Assembly: GCA_029641185.1 (NCBI GenBank)
Contig: JAPWGK010000004.1
Span: 1,798,001-1,862,000, forward strand
Origin: Pseudofabraea citricarpa
Lineage: Eukaryota; Ascomycota; Leotiomycetes; Helotiales; Dermateaceae
Direction: 5' to 3'
Length of the DNA: 64,000 nucleotides
Under the pieces are notes generated by a model that was given only the letters and a program-made list of their open reading frames with translations, was not told the DNA's origin and did not search any database. How positions within the stretch are numbered: position 1 is the first letter of the stretch; every line of letters begins with the position of its first letter. Shown piece by piece: positions 31,180-42,923 of this stretch. The position numbers and the translations under genes are program-made.

Positions 31180-31590
31180 ATGGCTGGAAAGAGAAAAGAC
31201 GGACCTATTACTGGTCCTTCCAAGAGATGTGGACGGTGCAAAACTGTTAAACCGATCAATGAGTTCAGCGCAAAAGTTAACAGTACCGTCATGGCAAATA
31301 CATGCAACAAGTGCCGGAGATACACTAAGGCATATCGCAAGGTAATAGAACATCTCACCGATATCGAACTTCCTATGCTAACTTTTCCCCGAAAGAAAAA
31401 GTCGAAAGTGGAAGACAAGGAAGATGACGAAGAGGACGGAGATGACGGGGAGAATGAAGATGACGGAGAGGACGGAGATGACGGAGAGGACGGAGATGAC
31501 GGAGAGGACGGAGATGACGAGGATGACGGAGATGGAGATGGGGGAAAGGGAGGACAAGCAACCCAGCAGAGTGTTGCAGTAACTGGATGA
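31180..31590 (+). CDS. Small zinc-ribbon protein with repetitive acidic tail, function unknown
   Basis: The first ATG at 31180 gives 136 residues. Residues about 14-45 form a four-Cys ribbon: RCGRCKTVKPINEFSAK and TCNKCRRYTK. It resembles the CxxC-xxKP-xxEF...CxxC ribbons seen in some phage and fungal proteins. After a KKKSK basic patch the tail is almost entirely Asp/Glu/Gly, built from an 18-bp repeat encoding DDGEDG (about 31432-31525), and ends QSVAVTG. A leader intron is well supported: GTAAGT donor at 31062, CTGAC branch, TGCAG acceptor ending 31141. The basic ribbon plus acidic tail suggests binding to nucleic acid or histones, which is inference. It is flanked on both sides by minisatellites. 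Confidence 0.6.
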   Translation: MAGKRKDGPITGPSKRCGRCKTVKPINEFSAKVNSTVMANTCNKCRRYTKAYRKVIEHLTDIELPMLTFPRKKKSKVEDKEDDEEDGDDGENEDDGEDGDDGEDGDDGEDGDDEDDGDGDGGKGGQATQQSVAVTG

Positions 31591-31739
31591 AAGACAAGGG
31601 GAAAACACTGAAGTTCAGCAAGATTGGAACAACAAAAAGCTCAGGGATTTAGCTGGAAAGGCGATGATTTAATATCTTACTTTTATTTGGAAGAAAGAGT
31701 CGAAGGGGGAAGACAAGGGTGAGAGCGGAGATAGGGGAA

Positions 31740-32010
31740 AGGAAGGGCCGCCGACATAGAAGAGTGTGCTGAATTCATAAAACATGACAATAGCAAATCA
31801 GATGACAGCAAGAATCTAAGAACAAAAGGGGAAAAGAAGGGCCGATGACAAGAGTATGCTGAATTCATAGAATATAACAATAACAAATCAGATGACAGCA
31901 AGAAGCTAAGAACAAAAGGGGAAAGGAAGGGCCGATGACAAGAGTATGCTGAATTCATAGAATATGACAATAACAAATCAGATGACAGCAAGAAGCTAGG
32001 AACAGAAAGT
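31740..32010 (+). repeat. Three-copy tandem repeat, about 90-94 bp
   Basis: Copies start with GGGCCG at 31745, 31839 and 31929. They share GCTGAATTCATA, CAAATCAGATGACAGCAAGA and the AACAAAAGGGGAAA ending. The second and third copies are nearly identical, so the last duplication is recent. It lies 150 bp beyond the zinc-ribbon stop codon. Confidence 0.8.
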
Positions 32011-32204
32011 TTAGAGGAGAGAGAACCAAGCGGAAGGAAGAAGTTCCAAGGCCGAGCCTTAAACCTATTCTTTTAAGCGTCGCAAATCCTTCGTCCAAGC
32101 ATAAAAGAAGGTCAGTAGCATGAGGAACGAGAGTACAGTAATATCAAACACGTGTAACAAATGTCAGAGTATGCTCGCTTTATTGTACGACGGACAAAGA
32201 AGAA

Positions 32205-33200
32205 CGAAAAGTCTAGCGACGGGTACGACGTGCAACAAAATATCATAGCGAGGGTAGAAGCAGCAGAGATATCCCATTCACCAAAAAAGAAGTCTAGCGA
32301 CGGGGTACGACATGCAACAAAATATCACAGCGAGCATAGAAGCAGAAGTGATACCTGATCAAAAGAAAAGTCTAGCGACGGGTACGACATGCAACAAAAT
32401 ATCACAGCGAGCATAGAAGCAGAAGTGATACCTGATCAAAAGAAAAGTCTAGCGACGGGTACGACATGCAACAAAATTCAAAGGAACGAGTATAGAAGAA
32501 GTAGCAGAGATATCCCATTCACCAAGAAATAAGTCTAGCGACGGGGTACGACGTGCAACAAAATATCACAGCAGGTATAGAAGCAGCAGATACCTCCTAC
32601 TTTACTGAAAAGAAGTCTACCGCTAAGGTATAACATAAGACAAGTTTCTAAAGATCGGGTATAAAAGTAGGTAGCAGAGATATCTAGTTCGATAAGAGGG
32701 AAAATATCTAGTGACGAGGCATGATATAGAATAGAACTCTAAGAAACGGGTGCTAGGTGTAGAAGTAGCAGAGACATATAATTTATTAAGAGAAAGTCTA
32801 GCGATGGGTATGATATACAAAACTCCAAGCAAAGAAGAGACGTGCAACTCACTGAGGATAAGTCTAGCGACGGGGGTACGACATGCAACAAACCTCCAAG
32901 CAAAGCAGAGATATAACTCACTGAGAATAAGTCTAGCGACGGATACGACATGCAACAAAACCCCAAGCAAGGCATATACAACTCACTCAGCAAAGTCTAG
33001 CGACGGATACGACATGCAACAAACCTCCAAGCAAAGCAGAGATATACAACTCACTGAGAATAAGTCTAGCGACGGGGTACGACATGCAACAAAACTACAA
33101 GCAGGGCAGATATACACAACTCACTGAGAATAAGTCTAGCGACGGGGTACGACGTGCAACAAAACGTTACGGAGCGGGCGCAGAAGCAGCAGAGATATCT
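32205..33200 (+). repeat. 13-copy degenerate minisatellite (GTCTAGCGACGG core)
   Basis: The core GTCTAGCGACGG..TACGACATGCAACAAAA recurs with starts at about 32211, 32292, 32370, 32447, 32533, 32615 (diverged), 32704 (diverged), 32796, 32862, 32931, 32995, 33064 and 33134. Spacing is about 77-91 bp in the first half and about 64-70 bp in the second, so two unit lengths have spread separately. In-frame stretches cross it but have no coding character. Confidence 0.8.
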
Positions 33201-34592
33201 AATTCACTACCACAAGACTGATAAAGATAACACATCTTATCATGTACTCCCTATAGCCCTTACAAAGCTAACAACCTGTCAAGAAGAATGAGTCCAAGAA
33301 GGAAAACGTTCGATAGCACAACCACCCACTAAGCTGAGTGAGATACAGGAGACCTTCGTGGCTCACTTGGATGCCCGAAGTCTACGAAAACCTGGCGCGA
33401 TATAGTTACCGCGCAGCATCGCCACAACAGGAAAGAGGAACAACGCTGAAACCCAATCAATCAATCATTCTTCCAAGAGAGTAGATGCTGTAGAACGGCC
33501 AAAAAAGAGACTGAATTCAGCATGAAAAGTGATGGAGAAGGATCAAGGACTTGTGATGAGTGTTGGGATTGCAGAAACAAAGCCAGCACTTGAAGTCATA
33601 TGTCGGCGGTTCTGGGTGGAGTTCGCAAGGCCGGATGTTTTGGTATGAGGACAAGTATAGGAACTAGGAGTTGGTGGTAGGTTTAGGGAAAGGTTCCCCT
33701 CTCTCTATTGCCTCCTCCTCCCAATTGGATTCATCTATTCCATTTGTTCGGCTTCGATGTCCGGCTCCTCTCTGGACGCCCTTCCTACTCTCCCCTCGTT
33801 CAAGTTTCCTGAATTGCTCTCCTATATCACCCCCCTTTCTATCCCTCAACAAATCTCGTTATTTTCCCCTTCAGTCCTTGTCCATTATATGATTTTAATC
33901 TCAATAGGAAGGAGGTTAGTTTCAAAGCAGTTTAGCGATTCAGTTTGTACTTATAGTTTGACTTTTATAACAAGTCAATTGATAAGAGTTAGATAATCGG
34001 AAGTTAGGGCGTGTTTAGTAGAGAATGTACTATGGATATAACCTGATTCAAAGAACAAGCTTATGCATAAGTTCGTATTAGCTTATATAATGCTATATGT
34101 AGGTATGTAATAATTCGTATAGTATCATATAGTGGTACCGAAAGTAGGTAAGAAAAAGTAAGTTGGTATTATACGATTCATATAGTACCATATGCGAGAA
34201 CCGAAGGCGCTTTTAGTCTACCTACCTTAGATATGCTAGTGAACAAAATTCTCTTAGGTATAGGTAATTATACGCTTTTGGGTACTTGGATAGCTTTAAG
34301 GGTCTGAGTGCTCTCGTACCCCAACTACTTTTAGGCATCTGGTTTACTTTCAAACCTAAGCTAGTTTAAGTCCTCGAAGGATCTCTGGGACCGAAGTAAG
34401 CTAGGGTTTTATAAAACATCTAGATCTGAACACTTTAATCACCATGCATGGATCCGAATATCAAAGAAGCGGGTAGAATTGCTCGAGGAAAAGTATGCAT
34501 TTCTATCATTGTGACTTATTTTTGCAAACCCCTGAAGCTGAGAAGCGAGCTTTTCAAGCATAGGTAGATTTGTCAATTTACATGTACTACAT
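33201..34592. other. Intergenic, no gene recognised
   Basis: About 1.4 kb. A Pro/Ser-rich plus frame near 33671-33892 and its minus counterpart look non-coding. The part 33950-34300 is AT-rich with repeated TACCTA-like words. THI6's 3' region is at the right end. Confidence 0.4.
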
Positions 34593-36285
34593 CTACTCCA
34601 ACGGTGGAAGTGCAATGGCCTCTACCTTGGCCCTTTCCAGCCATGCCATATCACCATTCGCAGTAGCTTTCCGAATATTATACAGTTCGTCAATCAGAGC
34701 AGGGACGAAAGTCCCAGGTCCCTTGACATCCTCCCTCACAGCTGCAATCTCGGCTGCGATTTCATAATGTAAAAGCCCAGCGATGGTGGCAAGTAGTTTG
34801 TCATCACGAGAGATAGCCATAGTAGCCGAGATGATCGTACCTAGAACGCATCCGCTACCTGTAATCTGGCCGAGGAGTTCGTGACCGTTTCGAATTGCAA
34901 AGGTATATTCGCCGTCTGACACGTAATCGACAGCGCCGGTCATTAATACAATATTTCGCTCTCGTGCGGCTAGATCTCGGACTAGAGTGGCTTTCTCAAT
35001 TCCATCTGAAGTACTGGCTCCACTGTCTACACCTCGTTGCTGAACCACTTGTCCAAAGACGGTCTTGATTTCACCCTCGTTCCCTTTGATAAGATCGAAA
35101 TATCCAGCGGCCATCAAAGTCTTGACTGCGCTTCTCCGTATAGCTGTGGCACCTGCTCCAACAGGATCGAAGATCACAGGACCTCCAGTGAGATTATATG
35201 CTTTTAGTGCTTTTTGAAAGTTACCGAGACCTTCTCCTGTGGTTGTTCCCATGTTTACCACGAGAGCTCCACCAAGCTGGGCCAGATCTGCGGCTTCGTC
35301 ACCATTGTTAGCCATAATAGGAGATGCGCCTATTGCCAACGCGACGTTTGCAGCGAAGTTCTGAACCACCAAATTCGTCATGTTATGCGATAACGGTGTC
35401 TTCTGACCAACTTTCTTGATAATAGCTGGCACTCCTGCAGTAACGGCTTCGACATCTTGGGCCCTGTAAGGATTTCCCAAATGGTCGGCAAATGGGGCAG
35501 AGTACTGGATTAGTTTGCGAATCTCAGATGCGGCTGCTTTTGGATCATCCGCTGCGATGATGGCACTAACAACGGCAACCCCATCTAACGTTTTCTTGAA
35601 GTATGATGATTGGTAAAGAACTCTCTGGATTGTGGCTGCGTTTAAGCCACCAATACAAACTGTTCGGACGGCTTTTCCCGTGTCCGCAATTGCTCGCAGT
35701 ATTTCTCTAGTGCCGGCCGTGCCAATAATATCTTTTGTGTTAGTTTTGCTGCTGAGAGTGAGTAACATTCTTACCGAGGCTAATGACTGACTACTTACGT
35801 GGCGGTGGAAAACACAGTCCCAATCCCAAGATAATTGGCCCCGTCTCGACAAGCAGCTTGAGCTTCCTCAATAGTAGACACGGTGACCCCAATAATGGCA
35901 TCTCTTCCCAGAAGATCCCTGGCTGTCTTTAGATCTGCTTCGCGTTAGTCATCGCGCTTCACGACTGAAATCCCGAGAACATACCAACATCATCCTGGCC
36001 AATATGAACACCCTCACATCCGATTGCGAGGGCAACATCAGCTCGGTCGTTGATCAACAAAGGGATCTTGTACTTCTTTGTTACTGCGTGCAGTCGTCGG
36101 CCTACTGAAACAAGGGTGCCTGTGTCGCTGACTTTGTCTCGGTATTGCACAATGGTGACACCACCAGCTAAGGCAGCTTCAACCACATCGACAAGATCTT
36201 TCCCTCCAAGGATTGCGGGAGTAGAATCGGTGACCAGATACAGAGAATAGTCCACATTGCTTGGTGCCATCATAGAGTAGGCCAT
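34593..36285 (-). CDS. THI6: Bifunctional thiamine-phosphate synthase / hydroxyethylthiazole kinase
   Basis: Exons (minus) 35985-36285, 35799-35934 and 34593-35748 give 530 residues; both introns are 50 bp. The N-terminal half is ThiE (TMP synthase): DYSLYLVTDSTPAILG, VTIVQYRDK, LLINDRADVALAIG, GVHIGQDD, NYLGIGTVFSTATK. The C-terminal half is ThiM (thiazole kinase): SPIMANNGDEAADLAQ, ALVVNMGT, DPVGAGATAIRR, LIKGNEGE, TGSGCVLGT with the catalytic Cys. The protein joins the pyrimidine and thiazole moieties of thiamine and phosphorylates thiazole. I chose the ATG at 36285; the frame stays open to 36447, but the upstream part lacks an ATG. I saw no TPP riboswitch signature upstream or in the introns. 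Confidence 0.95.
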
Positions 36286-37131
36286 GACAGCTACTGAGCT
36301 GGGAGCGAGCTGGGATCCTGGGGACAAACAAGACAAGGAAACCTGTCCTACCTTTAGAATACTTGTCTGGATGTGATACAGTAGGGGTTGGAGCTTTGTG
36401 GTCACCTTTGATTGATCGGATGAGAAGGAGGGGATCTCCCGTAGCACAACCTTAAGTATAGCACGGCGTCCTGCGTACTCTGTACTGTACCTGGGTAGGT
36501 ACCGACGGCCAGCGAAACGAGACGGAGATGGGACCGGGGCTTGGGTGAGGCTTTGGCTTTGTGGTGTTTGTACTGTAGCAGAGTACGGAATGTTAGGTAG
36601 AGAGGTCAGCTGTACGGTAGGAAGCTCAAGTCCTTAAGTACCTTGAGGTACAGCAGACCTCAGAGAGAGAGAGAGAGAGAGAGCGAGACAAGAGAGTTCG
36701 TTCTTCGGCAAGCCTCACTTATTTACTAGTTTAGTTTCGCCCTGGCGTCTGGGTCTGGTCCGAGGCAGCACGTGATCGCCCACTTTTCGGCAGCAACGTC
36801 TGTCTTTCGTTTCGCCCCGTCCAAAGACACAAATCGAAGAAGAAAGACTTTGTTCGCACACCCACCACTATTTCTTCCACTCTCACCACTCTCACCACTC
36901 TCACCACATCAACCTCCTCCCAACTCCCAACCAACATCCGCAATCAACCCTCCTTGTACACCACTCCTCATACTACCCAGTACCATCTTACAGAGGACAG
37001 CCGCCCGCCTCAAACAGAGCGAAACCCCTCCGTCTGCCGCAGACGCCTTCGAATCCCCCCCCCCAAGGAAGGAAACTTCCCTAGGAACCTCCAACAAAGA
37101 CCATCACACGTGAAGTGATACACTGCGTTAT
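36286..37131. promoter_or_regulatory. Divergent region THI6 / eIF5, with GA tract and CACCACTCT repeat
   Basis: It holds both promoters. A (GA)n tract at about 36662-36684 lies nearer THI6, and a CACCACTCT repeat at about 36878-36907 lies in the likely eIF5 leader. A polyC run is near 37056. No protein-coding gene is supported. Confidence 0.5.
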
Positions 37132-37367
37132 ATGTATTTCACACCCGACGCCAACGACCTCAGACACCAGCCGCCTCTCGAGCTGCAACCATTTCGCATA
37201 CCGCGGAAGCCTTGTAGACCATATTTCTCATCGAACGGCTAAACCTCATCTACGCTTCCGTATGCTTTGTTAGCATCTAGCACTATCCTCAGTCTCGTCT
37301 CCTCTTTGCTCCTACAGTCTGCCGCCGCAGATTCATGTCGTTGCGCCATCCTCAGCCTTACACATAA
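37132..37367 (+). promoter_or_regulatory. Three upstream ORFs in the eIF5 leader
   Basis: Reading forward, the only ATGs between about 36800 and the eIF5 start are at 37132 (36 codons, stop at 37240-37242), 37262 (Met-Leu-Cys-stop) and 37335 (10 codons, stop at 37365-37367). All three have a pyrimidine at -3 (T, C, T), whereas the main ATG at 37407 has A at -3. A leader intron could remove some of them; the transcription start is not visible. Confidence 0.5.
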
Positions 37368-37406
37368 CCATCGTACCATTCTCCAGACCCCACCACAACC
37401 GCAATC

Positions 37407-38728
37407 ATGGCTACCGTCAATATTCGTCGCGATGTCAGCGACCCCTTCTACCGATACAAGATGGAGAAGATCCAGTCCAAGATTGAAGGAAAAGGCAACG
37501 GCATCAAGACCGTCATCGTCAATCTGACCAGTGTTGCCCAGTCTCTCGCACGACCTGGCGCATATGTTATCAAATACTTCGGCTTCGAACTTGGAGCACA
37601 GACCAACTCCAATCCAGCTGACGACCGTTGGATTATCAATGGTGCCCACGAGGCCTCCAAGCTACAAGACCACCTTGATGGATTCATCACTAAATTTGTT
37701 CTCTGCAAGAAGTGCAAGAACCCCGAAACCGAAGTTGTCATCAAAGATGGTAACATACTGCTGGATTGCAAAGCCTGTGGTCAGCGCTCAGATGTAGACC
37801 TTCGCCTCAAGCTCAGTGGCTTCATCCTTAAGAACCAGCCAAAGAAGGGCAAGAAAGACAAGGCAGCCAAGAAGGAGGCTCGTAGAGCAAAGCAGAACGG
37901 ACATGCCAATGGAGATGAAAATGGACATGATAGCCCCGACGGATCCGACCAAGGCTCTAACGAGAATGGCGATGTAGCCCTTGAGGCTGGCAGTGATGAT
38001 GAACTTACTCGCCGTATCCGTGCTGGTGCAGATGAGGTCGAGACTCCTACTGAGGTCAAGGATGATGAGTGGACCGTCGATATGTCCGCCGAGGCTGTCA
38101 GGGCTCGTCAACAACAACTCTCTGATGACCTCAAGCAGAAGCTTGTACTTGGGGGTGAGGACGATGATGAAGATGGTGAAGGTGGTGGCAACTCCGCCTA
38201 TGACCATCTTGGTACTTGGATTATTGCTGAGGCCGAAGAAAATGGAGGTGTCACTAATGTTGAGGACATCGAGATCTACAAGAAAGCCAAAGAGTACGGA
38301 ATTGAGACCAAGCACCGCACTCTGTTGGTCCTAGTCCAGACCATTTTCGACGATGATATTGCCAAACAGATTCCAGCTCGTGCTAGCATGCTCAAGAAGG
38401 TATGTCGCTATTTATTCATTTTGAACTCCTCACTAACAGGGAACAGATGGTCACTTCTGAGAAGCATGAAAAGGCTTTACTTGGTGGAATTGAACGTTTC
38501 ATTGGACTTCGTAGCAAGGACAAGCCTGACATCTACAAGGAGACTCCTAAGATTCTCATGGTACTCTACAATGAAGATCTCATCAGCGAAGAAGTCCTCA
38601 CCAAATGGGGTTCTCGTGCCAGCAAGAAGTACATTGATCTCTCAACCAGCAAGAAGGTCCGCAAGTCGGCTGAGCAATTTCTCACCTGGCTCGCTGAAGC
38701 CGAGAGCGATGATGAGGATAGCGAGTAG
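37407..38728 (+). CDS. TIF5: Translation initiation factor eIF5
   Basis: eIF5 is the GTPase-activating protein for eIF2 and sets start-codon stringency in the 43S complex. Exons 37407-38399 and 38447-38728 (47-bp intron) give 424 residues. The N-terminal domain begins [18 protein letters not shown] with the GAP arginine (about Arg16), then [12 protein letters not shown]. The zinc ribbon is complete (Cys100, Cys103, Cys121, Cys124). A charged linker (about 140-250) leads to the C-terminal W2 HEAT domain, which ends in the acidic/aromatic boxes ([17 protein letters not shown]) that bind eIF2-beta and eIF3. The leader carries three short upstream ORFs. Confidence 0.96.
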
Positions 38729-39200
38729 ATACTCGAATCCTATCCCAACCATGCCAATCTCCTAGGTTGTGTAATTGAACGAGGGAAAGCGGATATTGTA
38801 TGCATTGCCTGGATTTTTTCGAATCGGCTTAGGGTTTAGACATTGGCATTGGCCGTTGCTCTTTTTCTCTTCAAAGTGTGGAGAAAGTCTTATTCCTGCA
38901 TTTTTGTTTTTCGTGTATTTGTTTCGTTTTTGTTTTACCAACTCAACTCCTTCCTTTCCCCTTCAAAAAGAAATTGCATCATGGGATGGATGTGCGATGT
39001 GCGATGCGAGAAGCGCGAGACCTGGGCGCACAAAAAGCTCAAGAGAAAAAAGTTTTGCCTTGTAAAGGGTTCGCAGGGCAATCGGTCTGATTACGTTCAT
39101 CCTTCCTTTATGGATTTATTATTGCGTTGTGCTAGTATGGAAATACATAACTCATTCATTCCCCTCTACTGCAATGTACTTCCTGTGTCCGTCCATGCAT
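38729..39200. other. Convergent 3' region eIF5 / TTI1
   Basis: This is 472 bp between two convergent stop codons, with T-rich stretches near 38860-38940. No gene is seen. Confidence 0.5.
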
Positions 39201-42200
39201 TTATGAAACCAAAGCAGTGCTCAACTCGACGAACCTCCTTCCTTGAAAATCCGCCGGTGTCTCCCTCGTAGCCTTCTCCCTCCCCTCTAGAAACAAGAAT
39301 AACCACACAGCATCCGGATTCCCGACCTGCAAAGCCTGTCTCACATCCTGCCTCCGCATAATCAGATCCGCGCCCAGGATCTCCAACATGTCGGCAAACA
39401 TATCCTCATCGACGCCAACAAAGCGCACAATATCCCTCAGCAGACCCACAAGCGCATCCCAGACCTGCACACTCTGGGCATACCTCCCTCTATCCTTCGC
39501 GCTCCTCTCCCTCTCCAACTTCGCCTTCCTACACACGCGCACAATAGCGTCCCAGGCGTCTGAGATGCGGCTCGCGAGGAACGAACCAGCCGCCACGCAG
39601 ACCGAGGACAGCGCGTCGCAGGCGGCGATCAGCACGAAGGATTCCGGGTCCTGCAGCCGCGTGATCAGGACGGGCCAGAATTCGTTCAAGAGCGGCAGGT
39701 ACGAGTCTTCGTTGCTCGACAGGGCCATGGTGGATTTGCTGATGAGTGACAGCAGGCGCACGCGCAGGTACGGCGACGACGTGGTCAGGTAGTGCTGCGA
39801 CAGCGACGTGATGGAGCGCAGCATCTTGTAGGTTTTGGTGGGTTCTGCTTTGGGCGGTTCTGCTGGTGCTGAGAGGTCTTGTGGTTGTGCTCCTGCATCT
39901 TCTTCTTCTTCGTCGTCTTCTTCTTTGGACAAGGAGAGGAGAGAGGCTTCCCGTTCGGAGAGAAGCGTCGCGGCTGATTTCCAGGGCTCTCGTGGGAAAT
40001 CGCCCTTTTTTGATGATATGTTGGTGATGGGTGTCTGTTCATTGGCTTTGCGACGTTTGGTTAGTATGGATAGAATCGAGGAAATGCTGGGTCCTTCTTC
40101 TTTGGCTTTGGCCTTTGATTCTATTGATGTGGAAGTGGAAGTAGATGTAGTTGATGAAGGGAGTTGTAGTTGATCTGATTTGGATCCAACATCTACTATC
40201 TCACTTAATACCGAGAAGAGCAGCTCTACTAGACGTAGATAGCCGTGAAAGTTGTCCAAGGCGGCAAAGATCGATGCTACGACATCGTCGAGATAGAGTA
40301 AGAGTGTAGGACCAGTTAGGCGAATCATCATAATGAGTACTTGTGGTGCTTGTGGTGAGATGTCGAATGTATTCAAACGTAGCGAGATGGCGTTTACCAT
40401 ATAATCTACATTATCGACGATCAAGGCGCTCGTGCTGGGGTAGTTGCAAGATGAAGCTAGGATGTTGAGGGTGGTGATTGCGTGGGAGCGGAGATCTGGT
40501 GATGATGATCCGAGGAGGGACGTGATCGGGTATAGTGTATCAATAAGTTCTGTGCGAAAGGATTCTTTCATTCGTAGAGCTGTACTAGCAACGACTTCTA
40601 AGGCAATAGCTTTCATTCGCCAGTCTTGGGGCTCGCTTTGCATGTCGTTGGTTTCTGAGAGGTATGATACCGAGTATGAAAACAATTCTTGATCCACGAC
40701 CTCTTGGTCATCTGAGAGTGTAAGGGAGGATTCGAAAAATTCATCTAGATCTGCATTCGCAGACGAAGCAGCTTGTAAGAGATGAAATGAAAGCCAATAG
40801 GCTGATAGAAGACTCGGCCCTTGTGATCCACGCATATACTCTAGCATTTCACTGGCCATCTTGATTTGTGACTGTCGAGTTCCAAGGTCTGATAAAAGTG
40901 TCATTAGTTGTGACCTGGTCTGTTTCTGACTCTCTTCTGCCATTAAAATTGGTCGGAAATCTCGAACTTGTGCATTTTCAGTTGCTAGAGTGGTTAAAGC
41001 TTGACTGTTCAGATCAAAGGGTGCTTCTTGTAAAGCTTTCTTCGAGGGGCCTCCTGGTTGCAGTAGGGTCGTTATGCCATCTCTGAGTGATGCTGCTAGA
41101 GTGTCTTCTAGTATTGATGATTCCAAGTTCAGTGCTGTGAGTAGACCTTGGGCTTTTGATAGACGACTTAATGATCGACGCTTAACTGACTCGTCACTTG
41201 CTTCCATTGATCTGGGAAGACTCGTCACCCAGTTGTACGTTGTACTTTTGATCAACTCGCCAATATCTGTATGAATAGTTGCCAGATCCACAAGTGTCGT
41301 CTCTTTGTGAAGACTGCCATCCATTTCGCTTTCTGTTAAGATCATCGCAGTCTCTACGAGCATAGAAGCAGACTCTACAAGTGTCTCGTGGCACTCATCG
41401 AGTAAAGTTAGACAAAGCCAGTTCAGAGCTTCCCGTACCTCGACAGCATCGTGATTTCGAAGCTTGATGACATTCGTAAGTGCAAGTTTGATCTGGCCAC
41501 TTGTTGCCTTCAACCAAGGTTTGGTAAGAGTCTGCTGCTCTGTGCCAGGTGCAGGGTCCTTGTCTTTATATGATCGTGTCCTAACATCGCTCAAAATAGA
41601 CGTGAGAACCTGCTGCAGGACTTTGATTGAAGTAACAAGAGTTTTCCGTGACCTCCGAGTCCCAGTAGTAGGTATTAAAGATTTCGTTAAAGCAGAAATG
41701 GTGCCGGGGAGAAAAGTCGACAAGGCTTGTTGGTCTCTGATACATTTCCACACTGAACCGAGGGCCTGTACTGCCTTGAGTTGTGCCTCAACAGATGGGC
41801 CATCCGTGATACCCTCCAGCAACACCGTGACACAATGCCCTAACGCAGGAATGGTTGCCGTATCTGTCAAAGAAGCAGATCCTTTTGGCGTATTGCCTAA
41901 GGCTTGAAAGAGGGCTTCCAAAGCATCATATGCCTCGACGATGAGTTCTTCCGGGGCGGGCTGTGGGTCCTGACCCGGCACACCACCGGCAATAAAGGTC
42001 AAGAGCAACAGGAGTTGTTTTGCGAGCTCCAAAGAGACATTTCTGTTCCAGCCGTAGCGTAGGAGAATATTCAGACATTTGAGCGTCAGCTCCGTCAGCT
42101 GGTTAGAGGCCGACTGTCTGCGTTGAAGAATCAGCGACAACGGGAAGAAGACGTAATCCGCCAACTTGTCATCAAACCCGCCGTCATTCCGTTGGCATTT

Positions 42201-42411
42201 CTGCTGCAGCAACGCGAGAAGTTGTCGGATGGACACTATGACGGCCTTTGCGGTCTCTGCGGTGCCATCGTCTTTCCGCGCGAGTTCACTCAACTCGATA
42301 CAGCGCGGTCGAAGCTTTTACGATGTTAGCTAGTGGGTATTGTGATGCTCAATGAAATATGCTGACCTCTTGAAAGAGTTCATTCCGTGCAGAGCGACCT
42401 CCTGTATCCAT
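39201..42411 (-). CDS. TTI1: Tel2-interacting protein 1 (TTT complex subunit, HEAT repeats)
   Basis: Exons (minus) 42367-42411 and 39201-42314, joined over a 52-bp intron, encode 1052 residues. The 15-codon first exon and the start of the second restore NELFQELRPRCIELSELA, the family's N-terminal block. The rest is an all-helical HEAT-repeat solenoid. An acidic disordered insert (EEDDEEEEDAGAQ) lies near residue 800, before a conserved C-terminal helical region (LLSLISKSTMALSSNED, then FVLIAACDALSSVC). TTI1 with TEL2 and TTI2 assists folding of PIKK kinases (TOR, ATM/ATR types) together with Hsp90. The long antisense frame inside 39388-39792 is an artefact. Confidence 0.85.
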
Positions 42412-42923
42412 GGCATGTGTTTAGATCGCAGCATTATTTGCTTTTTCTCAGCCTTGCATTTTGATGTTTCTGGATTTTGGAATCGCTCCGCAAGGCTGAG
42501 ATATGCACTTTAGTAGAACTTAAAATGCTTGGCGAATGGTACGAGAACGTTCTGTGAGAATTCGGTGAATAGCTCAATAAATTCAAAAGATCAAGTATAG
42601 TATGGTTGAATTTTTGAATAAGAAAATTATATTCATGCTAGGACAATGAGAATTTGGATAATAAGATTCGCCTCACGTGATATATTCTTGCAAAATGTGA
42701 TGTACAATGGGCATAAATGAGACCAATTCTTAATCACGCAATCACATCCCGAATATTAAGATAATTCTCCATGTTCATCATTCATTTCTTATTGATTCGG
42801 ACGATCATGAAATTATTACGAATACATAAGCGTGTGAATGATCAAGTCATAATATCATCGCTACCTATCACCATCCTGAAACGTCAATAAGAAGCATTAA
42901 GTTTCCTCCCGGGGTATATCTGC
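42412..42923. other. Intergenic TTI1 - DDR48-like
   Basis: This 512-bp AT-rich interval contains the TTI1 promoter and the 3' region of the next minus-strand gene. No gene is seen. Confidence 0.5.

Noticed and set aside
32205..33200. Regularly spaced repeats that could suggest a CRISPR array
   Set aside because: Spacers are themselves related, spacing varies from 64 to 91 bp, and the host is a fungus; it is a degenerate minisatellite.
36286..36447. N-terminal extension of THI6 as a mitochondrial presequence
   Set aside because: The extension contains no ATG; its first codon would be GTG. The conserved ThiE start begins just after the ATG at 36285.
36286..37131. TPP riboswitch upstream of THI6
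   Set aside because: I could not find the paired CUGAGA / GAACCUGA-type core in the right order on the minus strand or in the two introns.
39388..39792. 134-codon plus frame
   Set aside because: It is antisense to the conserved C-terminal HEAT region of TTI1.
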